Positions 8,610 through 19,252 are shown, counted from the first letter of the stretch. The stretch: 64,000 bases of DNA from Dorea sp. AF36-15AT (GCF_003477705.1 NZ_QUDV01000007.1:98538-162537); one strand, 5' to 3'. The notes: generated by a model not told the origin, from the letters alone. A program made the numbers and translations.

Positions 8610-9914
8610 CTAACTGCCAGGCTGTAATATTTCCCTCTTAATCATTCCCGCCAGATACAATGATCCCAGACAGTACATCTTTCCTTGTTCTGTTTTACTT
8701 TTGACTGCCCTTGTCCATGCGTCTGCGATCTGCTGCTTTGCAAGCACAGGACGGTCTGTGTATTTCTCAAATATATGTTTCAGCACCTCTGCCGGCACCC
8801 GTCGTCCATCCTCGATCTCGGTAACCACATAGGTCTCTGCCGGTACCCGCTCACACAGCTCCCGGATCATGGATTCATATTCTTTATCTTCCACTGCTGA
8901 AAATAAGATCACCGATGGTGTCTCTTCTCCCAGTGCCTGTATACTGTCGCAGAATGCCGTAATGGCACCTGGATTATGTGCTCCGTCCAGATAAATGCCG
9001 GGACAGATCTCTTCCATACGGCCATCCCAGTGCACTTCTGCGAGTGCTCTCTGCCATCGCCCGTACTTCTCCTTCGTTACCGGTTCCCTGCTGATTCCTT
9101 CCATCGCTGCAATCGCAACAGAAGCATTCATTGCCTGATAGATCCCAGAATTAGAAAGCCTCCAGACGATATTATCATCATAAGCATTTACCCTTGAAAA
9201 AGCAATACGTTTGTCTGTGATTTCCTGGATTTTGAACGCATGTTTCGTGATTTCTCTACATTCTGCGCCTTTTGTCTCCGCCTGTCTGCGAATCACTTCT
9301 GATGCTTCCGGACTGCTTCCGTCAAACACTAACGGCACATTCTGTTTGATGATCCCTGCTTTTTCTGCCGCAATCTCCGATATGGTATTGCCAAGATATT
9401 TTGTATGGTCGAGACTGATCGATGTAATGACCGTCATCAGTGGCTTCCCCACCGCATTGGTCGCATCCAGTCTTCCTCCCAGTCCTGTCTCAAGGATTGT
9501 ATAATCCGGATGTTTTTCAGCAAATACCACCATTCCCATTCCAAACAGGAATTCAAAATAGGACGGATGAGCGAAGCCAGCTCCGCTCATCTCGTCTACT
9601 GTTGTCTTAACTTTTTCAAATGCTCTCAGGAATTCTTCGTCACTGACCGGCTGTCCGTTCAGACAGATCCGCTCATTGATCTTCACCAAATGAGGAGAAG
9701 TAAAAAATCCTGTCGTCTTCCCATCTGCTTCCAGCATGGCACGCAGATAGGCACATACAGATCCTTTGCCATTGGTTCCCGCCACATGGATAATCTTCTG
9801 ATCCTTTTCCGGATTACCAAGTCCTCGTAAAAACTCACGCGTATGTTCCAGTGTATGTTTTTTTGTAAATTTCGGAATCTCCTCTATATAATCGACTGCT
9901 TCCTGATACGTCAT
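8610..9914 (-). CDS. folC: Folylpolyglutamate synthase / dihydrofolate synthase
   Basis: A 434-residue Mur-ligase-fold enzyme with the ATP-binding loop HVAGTNGKGSVCAYL near residues 40-55, the family segment ETGLGGRLDATNAV and LDGAHNPGAITAF in the C-terminal domain. It adds glutamate residues to folates using ATP and, in many bacteria, also makes dihydrofolate from dihydropteroate. The start at ATG 9914 follows AAGGGGA and falls one base after the upstream gene's stop. No other folate genes are in view. Confidence 0.93.
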   Translation of the reverse strand: MTYQEAVDYIEEIPKFTKKHTLEHTREFLRGLGNPEKDQKIIHVAGTNGKGSVCAYLRAMLEADGKTTGFFTSPHLVKINERICLNGQPVSDEEFLRAFEKVKTTVDEMSGAGFAHPSYFEFLFGMGMVVFAEKHPDYTILETGLGGRLDATNAVGKPLMTVITSISLDHTKYLGNTISEIAAEKAGIIKQNVPLVFDGSSPEASEVIRRQAETKGAECREITKHAFKIQEITDKRIAFSRVNAYDDNIVWRLSNSGIYQAMNASVAIAAMEGISREPVTKEKYGRWQRALAEVHWDGRMEEICPGIYLDGAHNPGAITAFCDSIQALGEETPSVILFSAVEDKEYESMIRELCERVPAETYVVTEIEDGRRVPAEVLKHIFEKYTDRPVLAKQQIADAWTRAVKSKTEQGKMYCLGSLYLAGMIKREILQPGS

Positions 9915-9915
9915 G

Positions 9916-12159
9916 TTAATCCCCTTGTTCTTTCGTTGTCTCAAGCCATGATTTGCCTTCGATGCCGCTTCCGGTATCCGGCTTTTCAATCAACTGTCCA
10001 TTCTGATATACATACTCATTGGATGTACGGAATACCGTATTGCTTGATCCCACCTGACTGACCGTGATAATGTCGCCATACTGCAGATCAGAAGTATCCG
10101 GCAGTTCAATTCGTGTATTGTTCAGGAATGTACTCTTCTGCTTCTCACCATTGACATAGACCTTACTGCTCTTGGTAAAGTTCTCACCATACAAACTGTA
10201 TCCGGTCTCCAGATGCGGTACGATCTCAGACAATGTTACATCCTTCACGCCCATCTGCATATGTCCTTCCGTGATTGGCGGATTACCATTATAGACATAC
10301 TGCTTGCCGTACAGAATATCGTACTGCAGGAGTTCCAGGTCGGACAGATAATTCTTTGTACCTTTCCGTTCCTGATGGTAGTTAAAGATCGTTCCGGAAT
10401 GGATACCCAGACGTTCAAATACCTCTGACATGATCTGATATGCAGGAATGTTCTTATCCTGCTGCTCCAGACCAATGTTATCCCAGATTACGTAATTGGT
10501 GTTGTACAGGTAACGGCTCTTTAAGTCTTCTGCCTGCAGTCCCATGGTCGGCAGATGGTCTCCATAGAATACGATTACTGTCGGTTCGCCACGGTCTTCC
10601 ACTGCTTTTACCAGATCCCCTGCAAACTTATCCATCTCATAGACCTGATTCACATAGTATTCCCATTTATTCTTCAGTGCCTCGTTCTCGATTCCCTCAA
10701 CCTTAATCTTCGGGTCTTCGATGACCTGCTCTTCCGGATAATCACCATGTCCCTGTACGCTGATGGTCATCAGGAAATCCTGCTGCTCGGTAGTGTCCAT
10801 TGCTTCCATCATGTGCTGAATCAGCACTTCATCTTTCGACCATCCATTTGGTGTGGTCTGCAGGATATTCATAAATTCCTTACTGGTAAATGTATCATAT
10901 CCGGCATTGTTGTATACACGGGCACGGCTATAGAAGTTACCACCGTTATTATGCAATCCATGAGTTCCATATCCCAATGCGCCCAGTGCTGTTGCCGCAC
11001 TTTCCGCAGTCTTTTCTTTCAGATAAGTCTTAAATGGATATTCTCCCGGTCCGAAGAAACGCATATTCATACCGGTCATAACCTCAAACTCGGTATTCGC
11101 GGTTCCGGCACCTACGGATGGCACCTTGAAATATCCGGACGAATAATTCTTATACATCTCATGCAGATTCGGGCATGCATCCTCAGATGTTGTAAAAAAT
11201 TCTGCCTCATCTACATCAAAATAAGACTCTAACTGCACGAAGATGATATTCGGCAGATCATCTGATGCACGGGAGGTCTCATTGACTGTAATCTCACCGT
11301 TATTGCTGATCCTCTCCATTTCCTCTTTACTGTAGCCTGTCGGCTCATCAATGCCTGTGTTAAACACACTGGCCATAAAACAATATGGAAGACCATAATC
11401 CTGATAAGCAAATGCAATATTTCCGAAATAGTTAGATACTACACGCTGATCCAGTGCAATCTGGCTGACGATCAGATATGCTCCAAAGCTGACTCCGATA
11501 CCGATCACTGCCAGCCATCTGCGAAGCTTACCTGTGTACTGTCCGCCGCGGCGCCACATGGATATGATCCATACCACAACCGCCACGATACCAACCACGA
11601 TCATGATCAGCTCAAATGGATCAAAGTAGTTATTGATCAACTGAACTGCGTCCATCGCTACCTTTAAGTCCTGCGCATTAAACGGTGTTACACGCTTGAT
11701 CAGCATATAGCCGTTGCAGACACCGAGGATCAGCCACAATACACTTACAATAATTCTGGCAAATACCCGTCGTCGGAACAGATAGACGATTGAAAATGTC
11801 GCAAATATCATGAATGCATTATACAGGAACACCAGTGGTGAATTTACCATATAATCCCATGCCTGAAACAGAGAATGTCTGGATATGGCTTCGATAACCA
11901 GATTGATCACACATGCAAGCAGTGCATGGCACAGGAGTGACAGCCGGTTCATCCACATATAAACCGGCTTCATCTTTTTCGCAAATGCGCTGTTCCTGCG
12001 CTCTTCCAAGATCCGCTCCCTGCGCTCTTTCTTCGCCTTTCTCCAGGCAATAATGTCTTCTTTTTTTAGGTGCCGGATCTTATAGATTGTCCCCTTAATA
12101 TCCGGCTTTTTTGGTTTTTTCAGATGTAGCTTAAAATGAAGCTTTTTCAATTCAATCAC
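9916..12159 (-). CDS. LtaS-like polyglycerol-phosphate / phosphoglycerol transferase (sulfatase fold)
   Basis: About 747 residues: a very basic cytoplasmic tail (1-60), five membrane helices (about 70-240), then an extracellular alkaline-phosphatase/sulfatase domain. Visible active-site elements are IIFVQLESYFD, GTANTEFEVMTG (with the catalytic Thr) and VFYGDHLP (metal-binding Asp/His). Enzymes of this class move glycerol-phosphate from phosphatidylglycerol onto lipoteichoic acid or other envelope glycans. About 90 C-terminal residues form an extra beta-rich domain. The GTG at 12159 lacks a clean ribosome site. AAGGTGA just inside it could instead serve a TTG at 12150. It directly follows valS. 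Confidence 0.85.
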   Translation of the reverse strand: MIELKKLHFKLHLKKPKKPDIKGTIYKIRHLKKEDIIAWRKAKKERRERILEERRNSAFAKKMKPVYMWMNRLSLLCHALLACVINLVIEAISRHSLFQAWDYMVNSPLVFLYNAFMIFATFSIVYLFRRRVFARIIVSVLWLILGVCNGYMLIKRVTPFNAQDLKVAMDAVQLINNYFDPFELIMIVVGIVAVVVWIISMWRRGGQYTGKLRRWLAVIGIGVSFGAYLIVSQIALDQRVVSNYFGNIAFAYQDYGLPYCFMASVFNTGIDEPTGYSKEEMERISNNGEITVNETSRASDDLPNIIFVQLESYFDVDEAEFFTTSEDACPNLHEMYKNYSSGYFKVPSVGAGTANTEFEVMTGMNMRFFGPGEYPFKTYLKEKTAESAATALGALGYGTHGLHNNGGNFYSRARVYNNAGYDTFTSKEFMNILQTTPNGWSKDEVLIQHMMEAMDTTEQQDFLMTISVQGHGDYPEEQVIEDPKIKVEGIENEALKNKWEYYVNQVYEMDKFAGDLVKAVEDRGEPTVIVFYGDHLPTMGLQAEDLKSRYLYNTNYVIWDNIGLEQQDKNIPAYQIMSEVFERLGIHSGTIFNYHQERKGTKNYLSDLELLQYDILYGKQYVYNGNPPITEGHMQMGVKDVTLSEIVPHLETGYSLYGENFTKSSKVYVNGEKQKSTFLNNTRIELPDTSDLQYGDIITVSQVGSSNTVFRTSNEYVYQNGQLIEKPDTGSGIEGKSWLETTKEQGD

Positions 12160-12160
12160 C

Positions 12161-14818
12161 TTATTTACATTTTTCTTTCAGTCCGGCAAGACGCTCCTGT
12201 ACCTGAGCAAGCATCTGCTGATATTTTTCCAGTTTCTCACGCTCTTCCTGTACCTTTGCTTCCGGTGCCTTGCTGACAAACTTCTCATTGTTCAGCATGC
12301 CATTTGCACGTGCGATCTCTTTCTGAAGTCTTGTCTCTTCTTTAGCAAGACGTTCGATCTCCTGTGCAAAGTCAATCAGTTCTTCCATCGGAAGATATAC
12401 GGTTGCATCCGGAACTACGATAGATACGGCATCATCTGCAATGCCGGTCTTGTCTGTCTGGATCACAAAGTCATTGGCTGCTGCCATCAGTTTCACTGAA
12501 TCTTTCAGACTCATAAGTCCCTGGCTCAGCTTTGCATTTTCGCATACTACATAAATCGTAGCCTTGCGTGAATTCGGTACATTCATTTCTGCACGTACAT
12601 TACGTACGCCTCTTACAATCTCTTTGTAATGGTTCAGTACGTCTTCAGCCTCCGGGAAGCTTGCTGCTTCATCGTATACCGGCCATGCAGACATCATCAG
12701 TGATTCCTCTTCCGGAACCAGCTTGCTGTAAATCTCTTCTGTTACAAATGGAATGTATGGATGCAACAGCTTCAGGGAGGTCTTCAGTACTTCACGCAAT
12801 GTCCACAGCGCAGCATTTGCTCCCTTTGGATCTTCCTCTGCATGATACATACGATACTTGGCGATCTCAATGTACCAGTCACAGAACTCATCCCATACGA
12901 AATCGTATACCTTAGAAAGGGCAATACCCAGTTCGAATTTATCCAGGTTCTCTGTAACATCCTTCACCAGTGTATTGCATGCAGACAGAATCCACTGATC
13001 TGCCGGCATCAGTTCAGAGGCTTCCGGCTTCGTTACATTCTTTCCATCCATATTCATAAGGATGAAACGAGACGCATTCCATACCTTATTGGCAAAATTA
13101 CGGCTTGCCTCTACTCTTTCATTATAGAAACGCATGTCATTACCAGGCGCATTACCTGTGATCAATGTCATACGAAGTGCATCTGTACCATACTGATCGA
13201 TAATATCCAGCGGATCGATACCATTGCCCAGAGATTTACTCATCTTACGTCCCTGTGAATCACGTACCAGTCCATGGATCAGTACCGTGTGGAATGGTGA
13301 CTTGCCAGTGTGTGCATATCCGGAGAATACCATACGGATTACCCAGAAGAAGATGATGTCATATCCGGTTACCAGTACATCCGTCGGATAGAAATAATCC
13401 AGATCTTCTGTCTGTTCCGGCCATCCCAGCGTAGAGAACGGCCACAGTGCTGATGAGAACCAGGTATCCAGTGTATCCTCATCCTGTGTCATGTGTGTAC
13501 ATCCGCATTTCGGGCATACAGATGGTTTCTCTTTAGCAACTACCATCTCGCCACATTCGTCACAGTAATATGCCGGAATACGGTGTCCCCACCAGATCTG
13601 TCTTGAAATACACCAGTCACGGATGTTCTCCAGCCAATGCAGATAAATCTTGTCAAAACGCTCTGGTACGAACTTCAGGTCGCCGTTCTTGATCGCTTCG
13701 ATCGCCGGCTTGGCAAGCTCATCCATCTTAACGAACCACTGCTGTTTGATCAGTGGCTCAACAGTTGTATGGCAGCGGTCATGTGTACCTACATTATGAG
13801 AATGTGGAACCACTTTAACCAGAAGTCCCTGCTCCTCCAGTTCTTTTACCATAACCTTACGCGCTTCGTAACGGTCCATACCTGCGTATTTACCGCCGTT
13901 TTCATTGATCGTACCATCATCATTCATGATGTTGATCTCTGGCAGATTGTGACGCTTACCAACCTCAAAATCGTTAGGGTCGTGTGCCGGTGTAATCTTA
14001 ACCGCACCTGTTCCAAATTCTTTATCTACATAGTAATCTGCTACAATCGGAATCTCTTTGTTAACCAGCGGCAGAATTACATTCTTTCCTACCAGCTCTT
14101 TATAGCGCTCATCATCCGGATGTACTGCGATCGCAGTATCACCAAGCATAGTCTCCGGACGGGTAGTAGCGATCTCAAGGTAATCATCACTTCCTACGAT
14201 CGGATACTTGATATGCCAGAAATGTCCATCCTGCTCCTCATGCTCAACCTCTGCGTCTGACAGAGAAGTCTTACATACCGGACACCAGTTGATGATTCTG
14301 GATCCCTTATAAATGTATCCCTTCTTATAAAGATTGATAAATACTTCTTCAACAGCCTTAGAGCATCCTTCGTCCATGGTAAAACGCTCGCGGTCCCAGT
14401 CACAGGATACGCCAAGTTTCTTAAGCTGCTCCTTGATCGTTCCGCCGTACTCTTCTTTCCACTGCCAGGTTCTCTCCAGGAACTTCTCACGTCCCATTTC
14501 CTTCTTATCGATACCTTCTTCTTTCAGCTGATTGGTAACCTTAACCTCAGTTGAGATTGCAGCGTGGTCTGTACCCGGTACCCACAAAGCATTATATCCC
14601 TGCATTCTCTTATAACGGATCAGGATATCCTGCATCGTGTTATCCAGCGCATGTCCCATATGCAGCTTACCTGTGATATTCGGCGGCGGCATAACAATGG
14701 TAAATGGCTTCTTGCTTCTGTCTACTTCTGCGTGAAAATACTTCTTTTCACACCACTTGCTGTACAGCTTGTCTTCAATCGCTTTCGGATTGTAAGTTGT
14801 TTCAAGATTCTGACTCAT
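12161..14818 (-). CDS. valS: Valyl-tRNA synthetase
   Basis: An 885-residue class I synthetase with the HIGH-type motif [11 protein letters not shown], the KMSKS loop ([13 protein letters not shown]), the CP1 editing domain (around 190-350, with a [12 protein letters not shown] element) and the C-terminal coiled coil that clamps tRNA-Val (about 815-885). It charges tRNA-Val and edits misactivated threonine. Expression is controlled by the T-box leader just upstream, which senses uncharged tRNA-Val. It heads the block with the LtaS-like enzyme and folC. Confidence 0.97.
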   Translation of the reverse strand: MSQNLETTYNPKAIEDKLYSKWCEKKYFHAEVDRSKKPFTIVMPPPNITGKLHMGHALDNTMQDILIRYKRMQGYNALWVPGTDHAAISTEVKVTNQLKEEGIDKKEMGREKFLERTWQWKEEYGGTIKEQLKKLGVSCDWDRERFTMDEGCSKAVEEVFINLYKKGYIYKGSRIINWCPVCKTSLSDAEVEHEEQDGHFWHIKYPIVGSDDYLEIATTRPETMLGDTAIAVHPDDERYKELVGKNVILPLVNKEIPIVADYYVDKEFGTGAVKITPAHDPNDFEVGKRHNLPEINIMNDDGTINENGGKYAGMDRYEARKVMVKELEEQGLLVKVVPHSHNVGTHDRCHTTVEPLIKQQWFVKMDELAKPAIEAIKNGDLKFVPERFDKIYLHWLENIRDWCISRQIWWGHRIPAYYCDECGEMVVAKEKPSVCPKCGCTHMTQDEDTLDTWFSSALWPFSTLGWPEQTEDLDYFYPTDVLVTGYDIIFFWVIRMVFSGYAHTGKSPFHTVLIHGLVRDSQGRKMSKSLGNGIDPLDIIDQYGTDALRMTLITGNAPGNDMRFYNERVEASRNFANKVWNASRFILMNMDGKNVTKPEASELMPADQWILSACNTLVKDVTENLDKFELGIALSKVYDFVWDEFCDWYIEIAKYRMYHAEEDPKGANAALWTLREVLKTSLKLLHPYIPFVTEEIYSKLVPEEESLMMSAWPVYDEAASFPEAEDVLNHYKEIVRGVRNVRAEMNVPNSRKATIYVVCENAKLSQGLMSLKDSVKLMAAANDFVIQTDKTGIADDAVSIVVPDATVYLPMEELIDFAQEIERLAKEETRLQKEIARANGMLNNEKFVSKAPEAKVQEEREKLEKYQQMLAQVQERLAGLKEKCK

Positions 14819-14885
14819 GTTCTTTCTCCCTTTTCTCTTTCAATAGATCATTATACTGTTTCACATGTAAGGGTATTTTAAAATA

Positions 14886-15135
14886 CAAAAATCACCCTTT
14901 ATGTATTAAATAAAGGGTGACTTAATCATCACGGTACCACCTTTATGACGCAGAAAACCTTCTGCACGCTCATCTTATTCTTTAACGGGAACGACTCCGG
15001 GACAGCCTACTGATACTGTTCAGCCATCCAGCTCCGAAGCTACCTTCTGTATCTCGCTTCCCGGACGGTCTCACAGCCAACGAACCATCCTCTCTGTCGG
15101 TGCATCCGATACATACTCCTCTTCATCCTGGCCTT
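14886..15135 (-). promoter_or_regulatory. T-box riboswitch (tRNA-Val) upstream of valS
   Basis: Read on the minus strand, the T-box core AGGTGGTACCGTGA (rev. of about 14930-14944) matches the antiterminator consensus that pairs with the tRNA acceptor end. Upstream lie a Stem I-like structure and a segment GAAGGTAGCTTCGGAGCTGG, in which GTA (15041-15043) fits as the specifier codon for valine. Downstream is a strong terminator, TCACCCTTTAT (14920-14910) pairing with ATAAAGGGTGA (14902-14892), then TTTTT. Uncharged tRNA-Val should block the terminator and allow valS transcription. The exact 5' end is estimated. Confidence 0.92.
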
Positions 15136-15254
15136 TCAACTGCCCGCACATGAAAATAAATCAAAGTCGAGCCTAAACTATTGAATATGATAGCCATTGG
15201 ATGTCGATTTGTCAAGGAGTTTAAAAAATCTTCATAAACTCTTAATATAGGAAA

Positions 15255-16199
15255 TCAGATCAGTCCCATACTTCTCAAAATATACAGCCATCCCGTCAGA
15301 GTAAATGCACTGCACAGTGTCGTCAGCATGATAACACCGGACGACAACACTCCTTCATGTCCCATATTTTTCGCCATGACAAAGCTTGATACGGTCGTTG
15401 CAGATCCAAGCATAACCAGAATCGCCACCAGCTTCTCCTCACGGAATCCCATCTGTACTGCAACCGGCAGGAATATTGCACAGAATCCCACCAGTTTGAT
15501 AAATGCCGCTACGACAGTCGGCTTCACTTTGCTGAGTGCCTTACCAAAATCGAATGTTGCTCCCATCGCCATCAGTCCCATCGGTGTAGCCATACCGCCC
15601 ACGCTGGATACTGCTTTATTCAGAATCGCCGGCATCGGCAGATGCAGTGCTGACCACGCAAGACCTGTCACAATGCCAAGTATGATCGGATTCGTTACAA
15701 CACCTTTCAATGTCCGTTTCCACATTGCACGGTCTAATCCCTGCTGTCCCGGTTTAAAAAGTGACAGCACCAGAACTGCCATTACATTATACAATGGCAC
15801 ACTGCCGATGATCATCAGCGGTGCCATACCAGCTGTGCCATAGATATTCTGGATAAATGCGATTCCAAGAAGTGCCGCACTGCTTCGGTAAGATACCTGA
15901 ATAAATTCTCCTTTGATCGAGCGATCTGACCATAAGCAAGATACTGCCGCTGCAATCGTAATACTGCATACTGTTACTACAAAGCAAAATAACACAAACC
16001 GCATATCCCATACTTCAGAGAAATCCACCGTCGCCAGGTCACCAAACAACAATACCGGAAGCGGTACACGGAAGACGAATTTATTCATCTTAGATGCAAA
16101 TCCGTCATCAATCCATCCAATTTTATTAAAAAAGTATCCCAGTACCATCATCAGAAATACCGGGATTGTTGCGTTCAAACTAAATATTAAATTATCCAT
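15255..16199 (-). CDS. AEC-family (auxin efflux carrier) transporter
   Basis: A 314-residue protein with about 10 hydrophobic helices in two halves, beginning NATIPVFLMMVLGYFFNK, which is typical of the AEC/MleP-like family. Members export or exchange small organic acids such as malate. The start ATG 16199 has GAGGAAA upstream. It is monocistronic by spacing, and neighbours do not suggest a substrate. Confidence 0.85.
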   Translation of the reverse strand: MDNLIFSLNATIPVFLMMVLGYFFNKIGWIDDGFASKMNKFVFRVPLPVLLFGDLATVDFSEVWDMRFVLFCFVVTVCSITIAAAVSCLWSDRSIKGEFIQVSYRSSAALLGIAFIQNIYGTAGMAPLMIIGSVPLYNVMAVLVLSLFKPGQQGLDRAMWKRTLKGVVTNPIILGIVTGLAWSALHLPMPAILNKAVSSVGGMATPMGLMAMGATFDFGKALSKVKPTVVAAFIKLVGFCAIFLPVAVQMGFREEKLVAILVMLGSATTVSSFVMAKNMGHEGVLSSGVIMLTTLCSAFTLTGWLYILRSMGLI

Positions 16200-16276
16200 A
16201 ATTTCCTCATTCCATTATAAAGATTCTACTGTACTTGCTTCTGCTATAGAAACCATGCGTAAAAGCCGCGCTGACA

Positions 16277-17203
16277 TCACATAAAATCAAACAGTGACAT
16301 CTGATTATCCCTCTGCAGATGCATCTTCCGGTCTACGATCGTCTCATCCCCATGAAGATGTCCGATCATGATCGGTGACTGCGGATCATGCATACTGTGC
16401 TTCTTAACTGCGCTATCAAGACTTCCCGTGGCATAGCAATAGCCACACCCATGAATGCAGGTGTCATACATGCCAATATCTATGCTCTCTACGCACTTGC
16501 ACACTTTCCGCTGTCCCTTATCCTTTTTCACATCCAGAGAATATCCGGCGATCCTCTCGACCTTCTCTCTGTCAATACATGCACCCGGATAAATGCCATA
16601 CGGGATCAGATCTACTGCTTCCGCACAGGTATAAATAGGAAGATTATATGTTTTCGCAATAGCACCCAGTTTCTCTGCCAACCGAACGATTTCTTCCTGT
16701 TCCGGTTCCACAAATGGACAGCCTCTGTATTGATCCACAAAGCTGATAATACACCTTTCTGTATATTTATGCAACCACTCACACATCATCTCAAACTTCT
16801 CTGTATGATACTGCAGCGTATAAACATCATTTAAAATAATCGGGTCAAACCTCCAGTCTACCCGATCTCTTCCTATTCTTTCACTCAGCAAAAGAAACGT
16901 AGCCATACTCTCTTCCATAGTCGGAAGATTCGGCTCCAGATCTTTGCCATAATCTGTAATTGTCATTTCAAAATAATAAGGGAAGCCAAGCAGATCGATC
17001 ATCTTGAGATAAGGCAGCATCGGCTCAGGGTTCTTCGTCCAGAACACAAAACAGTCCACCGTCTCCGGGGACAGTTCAATCCTGCTGACCTTTTTTCTGT
17101 TGTACGGATTCGGAACAAGTACTTCTCCTCCCACCAGTCGGTTCATAAACCACTCCGGATACAGGGCAGGAATATCTGTCCGTCTGCTAGCACTTATAAT
17201 CAT
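16277..17203 (-). CDS. DUF1848 protein (putative radical-SAM-like iron-sulfur protein)
   Basis: A 308-residue protein opening with MIISASRRTDIPALYPEW and containing FWTKNPEPMLPYL, hallmarks of DUF1848. Near the C-terminus, the cysteines in KCVESIDIGMYD followed by CIHGCGYCYA look like an iron-sulfur ligand set, and the overall barrel resembles SPL/radical-SAM repair enzymes. The activity is not established. The HD hydrolase 12 bases upstream on the same strand may be co-transcribed with it. Confidence 0.85.
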   Translation of the reverse strand: MIISASRRTDIPALYPEWFMNRLVGGEVLVPNPYNRKKVSRIELSPETVDCFVFWTKNPEPMLPYLKMIDLLGFPYYFEMTITDYGKDLEPNLPTMEESMATFLLLSERIGRDRVDWRFDPIILNDVYTLQYHTEKFEMMCEWLHKYTERCIISFVDQYRGCPFVEPEQEEIVRLAEKLGAIAKTYNLPIYTCAEAVDLIPYGIYPGACIDREKVERIAGYSLDVKKDKGQRKVCKCVESIDIGMYDTCIHGCGYCYATGSLDSAVKKHSMHDPQSPIMIGHLHGDETIVDRKMHLQRDNQMSLFDFM

Positions 17204-17215
17204 CTCTGGCTCTCC

Positions 17216-17755
17216 CTATTTACCAAAATTCGCTTCTACCAACCTGCAATATTCTTCATAAGCAGGCTCTCCGGCAAATACATCGCGAAGCGCATCCCGC
17301 ACTCCTTTATAATACCAGCCAATCATACTCTTATCCTTCATTCGGAATCGATTCCAAAGTTCTTCCCCATATACCGGATAATCACGGTTAATGTCTCTCA
17401 TATTAGACAACTTATCTGCCAGCGCAATCTTCTGTACATCCGGATCAGCTTCCTTAATGTGACATACTGTTCGGTTCTTACGCTCGATCCAGGTCTTGGA
17501 CTTGTCCTCGCTCTCCTGCGCTACCAGCTTAGCCACCCGTTCTGAAAACTCTCTGGAAATGACCTCTTCCGTCACACCTTCGCAGTCTTCTATGGTATCG
17601 TGAAGATAAGCTGCACTGATGACTTCTTCATCTGTCGTCATAGAGCAGACGATATCTCCCACTTCAATCGGATGTACGATGTAAGGTCGTCTGGTTCCCT
17701 TTCGAAATTGTCCTCTGTGTGCCCTGGTTGCAAATTCGATTGCCTTATCGATCAT
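17216..17755 (-). CDS. HD-domain hydrolase related to RelA/SpoT (p)ppGpp hydrolases
   Basis: A 179-residue protein with the SpoT-like hydrolase motifs ATRAHRGQFRKGTRRPYIVH and AAYLHDTIEDC (the HD metal site), then KIALADKLSNMRDI. This is the pattern of small alarmone hydrolases (Mesh1/SAH-like), which remove pyrophosphate from (p)ppGpp, or of related nucleotide phosphohydrolases. No synthetase domain is present. The start at 17755 was chosen because AAGGAGAAGGT precedes that ATG; a longer frame to 17863 lacks one. It is 12 bases upstream of the DUF1848 gene. Confidence 0.85.
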   Translation of the reverse strand: MIDKAIEFATRAHRGQFRKGTRRPYIVHPIEVGDIVCSMTTDEEVISAAYLHDTIEDCEGVTEEVISREFSERVAKLVAQESEDKSKTWIERKNRTVCHIKEADPDVQKIALADKLSNMRDINRDYPVYGEELWNRFRMKDKSMIGWYYKGVRDALRDVFAGEPAYEEYCRLVEANFGK

Positions 17756-17938
17756 GCTTTTGTACCTTCTCCTTGTATTCGCTTCTGATAGTTTCTGATA
17801 ATTTCTGTTTTTATTATCCGGCAATTTTCTACTGTCGTCAACCCCCTCATTCCGTATGTTCACTATTCATTGCTTTTATTTTCATTCTGGATACGGTATA
17901 CTATACTTACATCATTGTGATTGGAGCGCAATAATTCT

Positions 17939-18673
17939 ATGAATCAGAAATATATACTAGTAACAGGTGCTTCCCGCGGAATCGGGCGGAGCATCGCCTT
18001 AAAATTCGCCAGAGAAGGATATCATGTTTTCTTAAACTGCCGAACTTCTCTGAATGAACTTGAAGAAGTACAAAATAAAATCCTGAGTATGCCCGGCGGA
18101 AGCTGTACTATAACTACCGGTGATGTAGGTGATCCGGATCAGGTGCGCCGGATGTTTCAGGAAATTCATAAAATATGTCCCGGCTTAGATGTACTGGTCA
18201 ACAATGCCGGTATCAGCCATATCGGACTTCTGATCGACATGACTGATAACGAATGGGATCGTCTGCTGGCTTCCAATCTGTCGTCTGCATTCTACTGCTC
18301 CCGCGAAGCACTGAGAGATATGGTCTCTGCCAAATCCGGACGGATCCTGAATATCTCTTCCATGTGGGGAACTGTCGGTGCTTCCTGTGAAGCTGCTTAC
18401 TCTGCTGTCAAATCCGGCATGAACGGACTGACCAAAGCACTTGCAAAAGAGTATGCTCCCAGCCATATTGCGGTAAATGCACTTGCATGCGGTGTTATTG
18501 ATACAGAGATGAATCATCAGTTATCCGCCGAAGAACGCGCTGCACTTGCTGAAGACATTCCGGCAGGACGATTTGCTGACCCAGATGAAGTTGCAGATCT
18601 TGCATGGCAGATTATTAACAGTCCGGAATACATGACCGGACAAGTCATAGGAATAGACGGAGGGTATATCTGA
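17939..18673 (+). CDS. Short-chain dehydrogenase/reductase (FabG/YmfI-like)
   Basis: A 244-residue classical SDR with the NAD(P) motif VTGASRGIGRSIAL, the NNAGISHIG segment, the catalytic ISS...AAYSAVKSG (Ser-Tyr-Lys) and the C-terminal TGQVIGIDGGYI. It resembles 3-oxoacyl-ACP reductases and the YmfI type that completes EF-P 5-aminopentanol modification. No fatty-acid or efp gene is nearby, so the substrate stays open. The start is ATG 17939 with GGAG upstream; a TTG at 17921 is in frame. It is a lone plus-strand gene, ended by the terminator at 18660. Confidence 0.88.
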   Translation: MNQKYILVTGASRGIGRSIALKFAREGYHVFLNCRTSLNELEEVQNKILSMPGGSCTITTGDVGDPDQVRRMFQEIHKICPGLDVLVNNAGISHIGLLIDMTDNEWDRLLASNLSSAFYCSREALRDMVSAKSGRILNISSMWGTVGASCEAAYSAVKSGMNGLTKALAKEYAPSHIAVNALACGVIDTEMNHQLSAEERAALAEDIPAGRFADPDEVADLAWQIINSPEYMTGQVIGIDGGYI

Positions 18674-18693
18674 CAAACGTTAGATATACCCTC
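18660..18693 (+). terminator. Intrinsic terminator of the SDR gene
   Basis: A perfect 12-bp stem, GAGGGTATATCT (18660-18671) with AGATATACCCTC (18682-18693), is followed by a T-rich tail. It overlaps the SDR stop codon. Confidence 0.85.
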
Positions 18694-18720
18694 TTACTTT
18701 TCTTTTATGCTTCTTCTCTA

Positions 18721-19251
18721 CTACTTTACAATCTTTAATATCTCTTTGCTGAGCGGCGTTCCCGCTTCTTTTAATAACTCAAATAATATCGCTTCACTGC
18801 TCGTAAGAACAGCACCTTCCTGTTCTGCTCTGCGGATCGCCATCTCGCGGTCACTCTCTCTTCTGCTTCCAATGCAGTCTGTCACAAGTACAGGCACATA
18901 CCCTGCCCCCGCCAAATCGATCACCGTCTGCAATACACAACAATGTGCTTCCATTCCGCACACCAGAATATACTTCTTATCATGAATCTTCGGCTCTGCC
19001 ACTTCCAGTGCACTGAAAGAAATCTTATCCAGATATTCTGTCTCTCCGGATGCTTCCCAGACCTCCGGCACAGACATCCCCAGTCCCTTTGTATACTGCT
19101 GTGTTACAGTCATCGGAATCTCTAATGCTTTTAAGCCCTGAAGCAGAATCCGCACGCGCTCCATCAATGCCTCATGGTCTGCAATCGCAGGAACCAGTCT
19201 CTCCTGAAAATCTACGATCAATGCTGCCGTATGTTCTCGTTCTATTCTCAT
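18721..19251 (-). CDS. Isochorismatase-family cysteine hydrolase
   Basis: A 176-residue protein with the family triad: Asp in AALIVDFQERLVPAI, Lys in the YLDKISFSA segment and Cys in ILVCGMEAHCCVLQTVIDL. Members include nicotinamidases and other amidohydrolases; the active cysteine here lies in EAHCCV. The closest small group is the YcaC/isochorismatase-like hydrolases of unknown substrate. Its ATG is one base from the stop of xth, so the two are co-transcribed. Confidence 0.85.
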   Translation of the reverse strand: MRIEREHTAALIVDFQERLVPAIADHEALMERVRILLQGLKALEIPMTVTQQYTKGLGMSVPEVWEASGETEYLDKISFSALEVAEPKIHDKKYILVCGMEAHCCVLQTVIDLAGAGYVPVLVTDCIGSRRESDREMAIRRAEQEGAVLTSSEAILFELLKEAGTPLSKEILKIVK

Positions 19252-19252
19252 A

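Noticed and set aside
9807..10061. Plus-strand ORFs across folC and the LtaS-like gene
   Set aside because: They are shadows opposite clear conserved coding regions, and no promoter or ribosome site supports them.
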